In this document: one piece after another, positions 1 through 5,821 of the stretch | Layout of the letters: the number at the start of each line of letters is the position of its first letter | How positions within the stretch are numbered: position 1 is the stretch's first letter | Made by a program: the position numbers and the translations under genes | The notes under the pieces: model-generated | The model's database searches: none | Told to the model about the DNA's origin: nothing | The model's input: only the letters and a program-made list of their open reading frames with translations | DNA from: Chloroflexota bacterium | Lineage (GTDB): Bacteria; Chloroflexota; Dehalococcoidia; UBA2979 | Direction: 5' to 3' | Assembly: GCA_016875695.1 (NCBI GenBank) | Contig: VGPB01000096.1 | Span: forward strand, 1-7,456 | Length of the DNA stretch: 7,456 nt

Positions 1-171
1 TCGGGTCGCGGGGGTGGCGGTCGGCGGTCGCGCCGTGGGGGTCGCGGTCGCGGCGGGTACGGTAGCGGTCGCCGGCCGAGGCGTGGCCGTGGCGGTCGCG
101 GCGGGGCGCGTCGTCGTCGCCGCCGTCGGTACGCTCGTCGTCGTCGACGCGGTCGTGGTCGGCGTCGGGGT
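1..171 (-). repeat. Low-complexity Thr/Ala/Pro-coding tract
   Basis: The plus strand is a run of short near-repeats of ggtcgc, cgtggc and ggtcgg units. Read on the minus strand in frame it encodes 57 residues made almost only of Thr, Ala and Pro, with a few Arg, Ser and Val. Such tracts are typical extracellular linkers or wall spacers in high-GC Gram-positive and Chloroflexota surface proteins. It directly follows the Ig-like domain, so another domain probably lies beyond the window edge. The plus-strand open frame here (14-349) is a shadow of this tract. Confidence 0.75.
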
Positions 172-2016
172 CCCGGCGGCGACGCGCAGCCCGAGCTGCT
201 GCCCGACGAACACCACGCCGTCGGAGACGACCAGCGTCACGTCGTACAGACCCGGCTGCGCCGGCGCGCGCCACACCGCGGCGCCGTGCTCGCCTGCCTT
301 GATCGTCCCCTGCGCGGCGCGGAACGTCGGGCGCAGGTACGGGCCGTAGGGCAGCTCTAGGTGCACGCCCCCGTCGGCCGCGTAGCCCAGCACCGTGTTC
401 CACACGTCCGGCAGCGCCGCGTCTTGGCCCGCCGCCTCGACGACCACGCCGAGCCCGAAGCGGCGCGCCACCTCCAGCCGGAACGCGAGCGAGAAGCGGT
501 TTTCGATCCACACCGTGCGCGGCCCGCCGCGGCCGGCGTACGCGAAGCTCACGGCCTTCGCGCGCTCGTCCCAGCGCAGGCCGCTGTTGCCCGAGTCCTC
601 GTCGATGTTCACGCCGCTCACCGTGACCGCCTCGCCGGCGAAGATGCCCTGCTCCTGGCGCAGCCGCAGCGTGCTGGCTAGCGCGAGCGCGTCGTACAAC
701 GTCAGCGGCTGCACGCTGTCACCCGCCTTCTCGCGCGAGCGGCGATCGACCACTAGCGACACCTTGGCGAGCTCGGTGCCAGCGTCGCGGCGCACGCGCA
801 GCGCCGCCTCGAGCTGGTCGTAGTAGGCTGCGGGGTTGGAGGGGCCACGCAGCCAGATCGCGTCGGCGGCGGCGGTCAGCGCGGGCCAGTCGTACGCGCC
901 CGGGTCGGTGCCCGCCGGCGTCGGCACCGTCACCACGAGCCCGCGACCATCGGCGCGCAGCCGCGGCCCGAGCTGCGCGACGAGCGAGCTGAGCGCCGCG
1001 CGGCGCGACGGCTCAACCGCCGAGTAGTCCACGTGCACGCCCTTCGCGCGCGTCGCCCTCGCCGCAGCGACAATCGCGTCGATGTGGCGGCGGATGCTCG
1101 TCGGCTCGCCGAGGATGCGGTTCACTGCGGCCGCGTCGGCGCTGCTGCTGGTCGTGATGCCGAGGTAGCGGCCGTCCAGCCCCGCCGAGACCGCGTCCGA
1201 CAGCTGCAGCCCGTCGTCGCTCGCGCCCGGCGTGGCGCCGAGCACGCTCGCTACCGACGGCGTGCCCGCACCCGGATCGGGCGTCTGCCCCGGCGCGAGG
1301 ATGATGCCGAGCGCGTGCGCATAGGCCGTGCGGCGCAGCACTGCGATGTTCGCGGGTACCGTGCCGAGCTCGCCCTTCGCGTAGCGACCGCCCTCGGCCG
1401 GCGTCACGCTGCCTAGCCGCTGCCACTGGCCGTCGCGGTGCGTGTAGAAGGCCAGCGCGCGCGTGTCCTCGGCCGGCTCGCTCAGGCGCACGGTGAGGTT
1501 CGCAGGGCCCGCGAAGTCGGCCGGCGCCTCGATGTCGTAGAGCGCGCTCGCCGCCTCCAGCCCGTGCGGCAGGCCGGGTACCGAGCCGCGCGCGCGGATC
1601 ACGATGCCGTCCGTCGTGACGGTCTCGTCGTCGCCGCGGTCGAGGATCGAGATCGGCGGTGCGATCAGCACCGCGATCACGGCCGCGAGGCTCGCAATCA
1701 GCATTGCGACCCGGGCGAAGCGCCCTCGCGCACCACTGTCGCGGCTCACCGCGAACGTCTCGCGCCTGGCCGCGCGCGCCCGCGCGTCGGCGTCCGCAGC
1801 GGCGTACTCGCGGTCGTCGTCGTAGTTGTACGCGCGAGCAGCGGGCGCATCGTCGTCCAGCTCGTCATCCGCCGCCTCGCCGAAGGGATCGTCGAGGTAG
1901 TCGTCGTCGGCGTCGTCTCGGTCGTCGAGCTCGAATTCGGCGTCGTCCGTGTGCTCGGGCTCGCCGAACCGCGGGCGGTCGGGCCGGATCGGGTAGGGGG
2001 CGCGATCGTCCGGCAT
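1..2016 (-). CDS. Membrane-anchored GH18-like (pseudo-glycosidase) protein with Ig-like domain and T/A/P linker; 3' end outside window
   Basis: Open for 672 codons from ATG at 2016 to the window edge with no stop, so the C-terminus is missing. Layout seen: residues 1-85 hydrophilic and very Asp/Glu-rich; about 101-124 a single hydrophobic helix with Arg residues before it, giving a cytoplasmic N-terminus and an exported body; about 150-545 a region resembling the GH18 barrel of YaaH-type spore-germination hydrolases; about 557-613 an Ig/PKD-like beta domain (pattern WxAPxxPGxYxVTxxVSDG); 616-672 a Thr/Ala/Pro linker. GH18-like landmarks are the strand KGVHVDYSAV (325-334), the AYDWPAL segment after it, and VWIEN (502-506). 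The catalytic DxxDxDxE pattern is degraded: only Asp330 remains and Ser332 replaces the proton-donor Glu. I infer a non-catalytic glycan-binding or structural surface protein. The start is fixed by an ideal Shine-Dalgarno. It lies 3 bp after the protease gene and is probably co-translated with it. Confidence 0.85.
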   Translation of the reverse strand, partial: MPDDRAPYPIRPDRPRFGEPEHTDDAEFELDDRDDADDDYLDDPFGEAADDELDDDAPAARAYNYDDDREYAAADADARARAARRETFAVSRDSGARGRFARVAMLIASLAAVIAVLIAPPISILDRGDDETVTTDGIVIRARGSVPGLPHGLEAASALYDIEAPADFAGPANLTVRLSEPAEDTRALAFYTHRDGQWQRLGSVTPAEGGRYAKGELGTVPANIAVLRRTAYAHALGIILAPGQTPDPGAGTPSVASVLGATPGASDDGLQLSDAVSAGLDGRYLGITTSSSADAAAVNRILGEPTSIRRHIDAIVAAARATRAKGVHVDYSAVEPSRRAALSSLVAQLGPRLRADGRGLVVTVPTPAGTDPGAYDWPALTAAADAIWLRGPSNPAAYYDQLEAALRVRRDAGTELAKVSLVVDRRSREKAGDSVQPLTLYDALALASTLRLRQEQGIFAGEAVTVSGVNIDEDSGNSGLRWDERAKAVSFAYAGRGGPRTVWIENRFSLAFRLEVARRFGLGVVVEAAGQDAALPDVWNTVLGYAADGGVHLELPYGPYLRPTFRAAQGTIKAGEHGAAVWRAPAQPGLYDVTLVVSDGVVFVGQQLGLRVAAGTPTPTTTASTTTSVPTAATTTRPAATATATPRPATATVPAATATPTARPPTATPATR

Positions 2017-2029
2017 CGGCTACTCCTCC
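2017..2029 (-). promoter_or_regulatory. Shine-Dalgarno of the GH18-like gene, embedded in the protease stop region
   Basis: On the minus strand GGAGGAG (2029-2023) lies 6 nt before the ATG at 2016. The motif is made by the last two Glu codons of the upstream protease (GAG GAG) followed at once by its TAG stop (2022-2020). The stop is 3 nt from the next ATG. Ribosomes terminating on the protease therefore sit on a near-perfect initiation site, as expected for translational coupling. Confidence 0.8.
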
Positions 2030-3108
2030 GGCGTGATCGGAATCACGGCCACGCGCCCCGCGCGGAGCACCGCGAGCTCCACGCGCGAGCCGCGCGGCAC
2101 GCGCTTCAGCAGGTTGACGAACGGCTGCTCCAGCGTCACCTCGGCGCCGTTGACGCCGATCACGATGTCGCCCGCCTGCACACCGGCGAGCGCGGCGGGG
2201 CTGTTCGGGCGCGGCGCCGTGACCAGCGCGCCCGCCGACGTCGGCAGCCGCCGCTCCGCGGCGAGCTCCGGCGTCACCTCGAGGTGCTCGTCGTTGGGTC
2301 GTTCGATGCCGACGCGCGGTCGCGGGTGACGCCCGTTGCGCACGAGGTTCGCTACGATCGGGCGCAGCGCGTCGGACGTCTGCGCGAACGCCACGCCCTC
2401 CACGTGCACGCCGCTGACGGTGGAGCGCACGACCGTCGTCAGCAGGCCGACGAACTCGCCGCGTAGGTTTACTAGCGCGCCGCCGGAATCGCCGCTGTTC
2501 ACCGCCGCATCCGTTTGCACGAGGTCTTCGAGGGTGAAGCCGCTGCGCGGCAGTGCGCGGTCCGTGCCGGAGACGACGCCGACGGCGACCGTGTTGCCGG
2601 CGCCGAACGCGCCGGAGCCGCCCGACACGGCGAGCACCAGCTCGCCCGGCCGCAGATCCGCTGACGCGCCGAACGCGATCTGGCGCAGGCCCTGAGGCGG
2701 GACGGCCAGCAGCGCGAGGTCGGTGAACGGCCAGTCGTTACCCACGAGCTGCGCCGGGCGCTGTTCGCCCGACGCGAGCACCACGCTCAGCGTCGCCGCG
2801 CCATCGATGACGTGCGCGTTGGTGAGGATGTGCCCCGACTGGCTGACGACGACGCCGGAGCCGATGTTGCGGCGCTCGACCAGGCGGCCGCCGGCGTCGC
2901 GGGCGGGCGCCTGGTCCGCGACGACGAGCACCACGTTCGGCAGCACGCGGTCGACCGCCGTCCGGATGCGCGCCTGCGGGTCGGTCGTCTCGTCGGCCGG
3001 TGCGGCCGCCGAGCCCGGGTCGTCGCCCGCGAGGCGAGCGCCCACGACTCCCCCCAGGACGCCGGCCAGCAATACCGCTAGCACGGCGCCCAACAGCAGG
3101 ACGGTCAT
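2020..3108 (-). CDS. HtrA/DegP-family (S1C) serine protease, signal-anchored, one PDZ domain
   Basis: 362 residues from ATG 3108. A hydrophobic segment at residues 3-24 should anchor or export it, leaving the protease outside the membrane. The trypsin-like domain spans about 45-235 with a complete triad: His99 in TNAHV, Asp130 in TDLAL, Ser208 in NSGDSGGAL. The last motif has GDSGG where HtrA proteins more often have GNSGG. One PDZ domain lies at about 265-358, with GVQAGDIVIGVNG as its core. The family degrades or processes misfolded exported proteins. Length and order fit single-PDZ HtrA proteases of Gram-positive-like bacteria. The start is uncertain. The best SD (GGGGAG) is 18 nt before this ATG but 9 nt before an in-frame ATT at 3117, which would add Met-Arg-Arg ahead of the membrane helix. 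No in-frame ATG, GTG or TTG lies between here and the upstream stop at 3180-3178. Co-transcribed with the GH18-like gene. Confidence 0.9.
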   Translation of the reverse strand: MTVLLLGAVLAVLLAGVLGGVVGARLAGDDPGSAAAPADETTDPQARIRTAVDRVLPNVVLVVADQAPARDAGGRLVERRNIGSGVVVSQSGHILTNAHVIDGAATLSVVLASGEQRPAQLVGNDWPFTDLALLAVPPQGLRQIAFGASADLRPGELVLAVSGGSGAFGAGNTVAVGVVSGTDRALPRSGFTLEDLVQTDAAVNSGDSGGALVNLRGEFVGLLTTVVRSTVSGVHVEGVAFAQTSDALRPIVANLVRNGRHPRPRVGIERPNDEHLEVTPELAAERRLPTSAGALVTAPRPNSPAALAGVQAGDIVIGVNGAEVTLEQPFVNLLKRVPRGSRVELAVLRAGRVAVIPITPEE

Positions 3109-3128
3109 CCGGCGAATGGCGCAGCGCT

Positions 3129-3136
3129 CCCCCCCC
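3129..3136. repeat. Mononucleotide run of 8 C (8 G on the minus strand)
   Basis: Eight consecutive C on the plus strand, extended by GGG on one side. On the minus strand it is the G-rich part of the presumed Shine-Dalgarno for the protease gene. A one-base contraction would fuse an upstream ATG frame (starting at 3181) to the protease frame. Seen directly; the functional meaning is inference. Confidence 0.7.
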
Positions 3137-3171
3137 GGGCCGGCCGTGCCCGTACGCGCCCCCGCCGCGCG

Positions 3172-3180
3172 ATGGTATCA
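3172..3180 (-). promoter_or_regulatory. Candidate extended -10 element for the protease operon
   Basis: On the minus strand TGA-TACCAT has the TGn extension and a TAnnnT hexamer (-10 at 3177-3172), about 64 nt before the protease ATG. No good -35 is found at 16-18 bp spacing (GCGGCG), so it would depend on the extended -10. The same short AT-rich patch also reads as TGG-TATCAT on the plus strand. Weak evidence based on motif only. Confidence 0.3.
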
Positions 3181-3227
3181 TTGCGCGCCCGTAGCGCCGC
3201 CGCGCCCCGGTGGGCTGGGAGCGCCGG

Positions 3228-3247
3228 CTGCGCCTTGCGAGGCGCAG
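3228..3247. repeat. Perfect inverted repeat overlapping the greA -35 box (possible operator)
   Basis: Arms CTGCGCCT (3228-3235) and AGGCGCAG (3240-3247) are exact reverse complements, separated by TGCG. The candidate -35 hexamer (3235-3240) lies in its centre. In DNA this looks like a 20-bp dyad that a dimeric regulator could bind. It is upstream of the predicted start point, so it would not be in the mRNA from that promoter. No T-run follows it, so it is not a terminator. Confidence 0.45.
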
Positions 3248-3263
3248 AATCGTCGCCTACGAT
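3235..3263 (+). promoter_or_regulatory. Candidate sigma-A-type promoter for greA-lysS
   Basis: TTGCGA (3235-3240; 4 of 6 to TTGACA) and TACGAT (3258-3263; 4 of 6 to TATAAT) are separated by exactly 17 bp in an otherwise GC-dominated stretch. Transcription would start near 3270, giving a 5' leader of roughly 105 nt before the greA ATG. Nothing recognisable as a riboswitch or T-box is seen in that leader. The call rests on motif match and position. Confidence 0.45.
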
Positions 3264-3374
3264 GGCGGTCGCGCGGCCGCGAGGGCGTGCCTGCGGGGGT
3301 CGCCGCCGGGCACCCGCGCCTCAACTGATCACTGGCGTGCATGCATTCTGCCGGCGCCACCGGGAGCAGATTCG

Positions 3375-3848
3375 ATGTCTGAGGGACCGGTACTGCTGAC
3401 CAGGGCGGGCCTCGAGCGGCTCGAAGCGGAGCTGCTCGAGCTGCGCACCGTTCGCCGCGCCGAGGTCGCCGCGGTCATCCGCGAGGCGCAGGAGCTGGGC
3501 ATGGCCCAGATCGACGGCCAGTACGAGGACGCCAAGAACCAGCAGGCTTTCCTCGAGGGCCGCATCCGCGAGGTCGAGAAGATGCTCGAGCTCGCGCAGC
3601 TCATCGACGAGGAGGCGGCGCACCAGTCGAAGGAAGTGCGCGTGGGCTCCACGGTCACGATTCGCAACGGCGACGGGCGGCGCTTCACGTACCAGCTCGT
3701 CGGCCCCGCCGAGGCGGCGCCTGGCGAGGGCCGCATCAGCCACGAGTCGCCGGTCGGCCGGGCGTTGCTCGGCAAGAAGCGCGGTGACAAAGTCTTGGTG
3801 ACCGCCCCCGGCGGGCAGGTCGAGATGTCGGTCGTCTCGGTGGCGTAG
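3375..3848 (+). CDS. greA: GreA/GreB-family transcription factor with non-canonical coiled-coil tip
   Basis: 157 residues, the usual GreA length. N-terminal antiparallel coiled coil at about 7-78, C-terminal FKBP-like domain at about 83-157 with the conserved SPVGRALLGK (near 128-137) and APGG segments. GreA binds in the RNA polymerase secondary channel, where its tip normally supplies two acidic residues that help cut backtracked RNA. Here the tip reads ELGMAQIDGQYEDAKNQQAF (40-59), where E. coli GreA has EHGDLKENAEY. By alignment, D41 becomes Met43 and E44 becomes Ile46, leaving only Asp47 nearby (E. coli N45). Fold and length are normal, so this looks like a changed activity rather than decay. 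It may be a Gfh1-like inhibitor or other secondary-channel regulator (inference). ATG 3375 is chosen because GGGAG (3362-3366) lies 8 nt before it and homology begins there; the frame is open further upstream without support. lysS follows after 54 bp, a neighbour also common in clostridia. Confidence 0.88.
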   Translation: MSEGPVLLTRAGLERLEAELLELRTVRRAEVAAVIREAQELGMAQIDGQYEDAKNQQAFLEGRIREVEKMLELAQLIDEEAAHQSKEVRVGSTVTIRNGDGRRFTYQLVGPAEAAPGEGRISHESPVGRALLGKKRGDKVLVTAPGGQVEMSVVSVA

Positions 3849-3858
3849 GCGGGGCGCC

Positions 3859-3897
3859 GGCCTCGCCCGGGCCGAGCGGCACGAGGCGAGCGAGGCC
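3859..3897 (+). repeat. Inverted repeat covering the lysS ribosome binding site
   Basis: GGCCTCGC (3859-3866) is an exact reverse complement of GCGAGGCC (3890-3897), with a 23-nt loop containing the palindrome-like GCCCGGGC (3865-3872). The 3' arm contains GAGG (3892-3895), the probable lysS Shine-Dalgarno, 7 nt before the ATG at 3903. If folded in the mRNA it would hide that site. No U-run follows, so it is a poor intrinsic terminator. The fold is computed by eye. Confidence 0.45.
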
Positions 3898-3902
3898 ACC
3901 CG

Positions 3903-5387
3903 ATGCCGACCGAGGACGAGCTCCGCGCCCAACGGCTAGCCAAGCGCGCGCGGCTGATGCAGCTGGACGCCGGCTTCCCCGCCTACCCCGCCCGCGTCGA
4001 GCGCACGCACACTGCGGCCGCCGCCGTCGCCGCGTTCGAGGCGTCCGAGGCCCAGGGCGACGCCGTGGCTCCGGCCGTCGCCGTGGCGGGGCGCGTCACC
4101 GCCCAGCGCCTGATGGGCCGCGCCGCCTTCGTGGACCTGCGCGACGGATCCGGCCGCATCCAGCTCAGCCTTCGCCGCGACAACCTCGGCGAGTCGTTCG
4201 ACGCGCTCGACCTGCTTGACCTGGGCGACTTCGTCGAGGCGGGGGGTACGCTCTTCCGCACGCGCACCGGCGAGTTGACGCTCGCCGTCGAGCGCTGGCG
4301 CATCATCGCAAAGGCGCTGCGGCCTCTGCCCGAGAAGTGGCACGGCATCACCGACACCGAGACACGCTACCGCCAGCGCTACCTCGACCTGATCGCGAAC
4401 GAGCGCGCGCGCGAGATCGCGCGCAAGCGCGCGGCGGTGCTCGCCGCGATCCGCGATTGGTACCACGCCCACGACTACATCGAGGTCGAGACGCCCGTGC
4501 TGCAGGAGCACGCCGGGGGCGCCGCGGCGCGCCCCTTCGTCACGCATCATCACGCGCTCGACCGCGACCTGTACCTGCGCATCTCGCTCGAGCTGCACCT
4601 CAAGCGGCTGCTCGTCGGCGGCTTCGACCGCGTGTTCGAGCTCGGCCGCGTCTTCCGCAACGAGGGCATCTCGCGCCGCCACAACCCCGAGTTCACGCTG
4701 CTCGAATCGTACGAGGCATACGCGGACTACGAGGACGTCGCGCGAAACGTCGAGTCGCTCGTCAAGCACGTCGCGCTCGCCGTGACCGGCTCGTTGCAGC
4801 TCGTGCACGGCGAGCACGCGTTGGACCTCGCGCAGCCGTGGGCGCGCACCACGTACCGTGAGGTGCTGCGCGAGCACACCGGCATCGACTACACGCAGCA
4901 CGCCGACGCCGCCCGGCTGCGCGCGCTCGCGCGCGAGCGCGGCGTGCCCGTGGACGAGCACGCGTCGTGGGGCACCGCGCTTGATGCGCTGATGTCGGCG
5001 CTCGTCGAGCCGAAGCTCATCCAGCCGACGTTCATCTTCGACTACCCCGCGGAGTTCTCGCCGCTGGCCAAGCGCAAGGCGGACGACCCCGCGCTGGCCG
5101 CGCGCTTCGAGCTGTTCGCGCTGGGCTACGAGCTCGCGAACGCGTACTCCGAGCAGAACGATCCCGTCGAGCAGCGCGAGCGCATGCGCGACCAGGCGGC
5201 GAAGCAGGCCTCGGGCGACGACGAGACGGAGCTCGCCGACGAGGACTTCCTGCTCGCGCTCGAGTACGGTATGCCGCCGGCGGGCGGGCTCGGCATCGGC
5301 GTGGAGCGGCTGGTGATGCTCGTGACCGGCGAGCCGTCGATCCGCGAGGTGGTCCTGTTCCCCGCAATGCGCGAGCGCGGCGGGTGA
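3903..5387 (+). CDS. lysS: Lysyl-tRNA synthetase, class II
   Basis: 494 residues, the normal size for bacterial class II LysRS, a cytosolic homodimer that charges tRNA-Lys with lysine using ATP. An N-terminal helix (about 1-50) precedes the anticodon-binding OB fold (about 58-150; VAGRVTAQR, FVDLRDGSGRIQL). The catalytic domain follows: YRQRYLDLI near 160, motif 1 region around VETPVLQ, motif 2 FRNEGISRRHNPEFTLLE with Arg252 and Glu254, the lysine-site region DYPAEFSPLAK and ELANAYSEQNDP, and motif 3 GIGVERLVM with Glu468-Arg469. All expected landmarks are intact. ATG 3903 has GAGG 7 nt upstream and starts with the usual N-terminal helix. The TGA stop overlaps the GTG start of the next gene (GTGA). 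It probably shares the greA promoter; no T-box or separate promoter is seen in the 54-bp gap. Confidence 0.97.
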   Translation: MPTEDELRAQRLAKRARLMQLDAGFPAYPARVERTHTAAAAVAAFEASEAQGDAVAPAVAVAGRVTAQRLMGRAAFVDLRDGSGRIQLSLRRDNLGESFDALDLLDLGDFVEAGGTLFRTRTGELTLAVERWRIIAKALRPLPEKWHGITDTETRYRQRYLDLIANERAREIARKRAAVLAAIRDWYHAHDYIEVETPVLQEHAGGAAARPFVTHHHALDRDLYLRISLELHLKRLLVGGFDRVFELGRVFRNEGISRRHNPEFTLLESYEAYADYEDVARNVESLVKHVALAVTGSLQLVHGEHALDLAQPWARTTYREVLREHTGIDYTQHADAARLRALARERGVPVDEHASWGTALDALMSALVEPKLIQPTFIFDYPAEFSPLAKRKADDPALAARFELFALGYELANAYSEQNDPVEQRERMRDQAAKQASGDDETELADEDFLLALEYGMPPAGGLGIGVERLVMLVTGEPSIREVVLFPAMRERGG

Positions 5388-5821
5388 CGCGTCTGCTGCG
5401 CGAGGACGTGCACGTGCACGCGGCGTCGGACGCCGTGTACGCGCTGTTGCGCCAGGCCGAGCAGCGCGCGCGCTGGCTCGGCCCCACTGTCGCCGAGCTC
5501 GCGCAGCATGGCGACATGCTCGCGTTCCGGATCGCGCTGCCGCTGCGCAGCGAGCGTGCGCAGCTCGCGCTCGCTGTCGACGAGGCGCCACGGCTGCTCG
5601 TGTACGCCGCGAATGGCGCACCGACCGCGCTCAGTGCGGTCACCTGGGTGCTGCGCGCCGAGGGCGCCGCGGAGGTGCACGTGAGCATGGAAGCCGGCTA
5701 CACGCCTGCCGCCGGCCTGCTCGGCTGGGTGCTGGAGGAGGCGCTGCACCGGCCGCACCGCCGCCAGGCGCTGCGCGACTCGCTTTGGCGCCTCAAGCTG
5801 CTCGCCGAGGGCACGCGTTGA
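5384..5821 (+). CDS. SRPBCC (START/Bet v1-like) superfamily protein
   Basis: 145 residues. The pattern fits a single-domain SRPBCC fold: a first strand with REDVHVHAASDAVYALL, as in polyketide-cyclase-type members where residues lining up with P.evVf..l precede helix 1; a Trp-containing turn (RWLGPTV); alternating beta strands (MLAFRIALPL, LALAVDEA, LLVYAANG, AVTWVLRAEG, EVHVSMEAGY); and a long C-terminal helix (about 115-142). These proteins bind hydrophobic ligands or are small cyclases/hydrolases; the ligand cannot be told here. The start is GTG 5384, overlapping the lysS stop by 4 nt (GTGA) with no strong SD, which suggests coupled translation. Its stop in turn overlaps the TTG start of the HAD gene. 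Assignment is by fold-level pattern only. Confidence 0.72.
   Translation: MTRLLREDVHVHAASDAVYALLRQAEQRARWLGPTVAELAQHGDMLAFRIALPLRSERAQLALAVDEAPRLLVYAANGAPTALSAVTWVLRAEGAAEVHVSMEAGYTPAAGLLGWVLEEALHRPHRRQALRDSLWRLKLLAEGTR

Noticed and set aside
1..171. CRISPR or tandem DNA repeat array suggested by ggtcgc repetition.
   Set aside because: Units are short and irregular, with no constant repeat/spacer lengths. They are explained by codons for a Thr/Ala/Pro linker in an open frame.
1438..2466. A 342-codon plus-strand open frame.
   Set aside because: It spans the junction of two well-supported minus-strand genes, and its product is compositionally biased (Arg, Val, Ala, His) with no recognisable domain.
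3215..3265. tRNA-like look (GGGCTGGGAGCGCCGGCTGC followed by a small hairpin).
   Set aside because: No GGTTCGAATCC-type T-arm, no closing acceptor stem and no proper anticodon arm. The hairpin is better explained as a dyad at the greA promoter.
3210..3374. N-terminal extension of GreA to an upstream start at 3210.
   Set aside because: The added 55 residues have no Gre homology and would cover the promoter region. ATG 3375 has a good SD and the normal GreA N-terminus.
3849..3902. Rho-independent terminator after greA.
   Set aside because: A stem exists but there is no T-run after it. The next gene starts immediately on the same strand and the stem covers its SD.
3936..5621. A 561-codon open frame on the minus strand across lysS.
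   Set aside because: It is the antisense shadow of lysS, whose plus-strand product has all LysRS motifs. The antisense product is Arg/Ala/Leu/Val-rich without domains, as expected when third positions are G/C.
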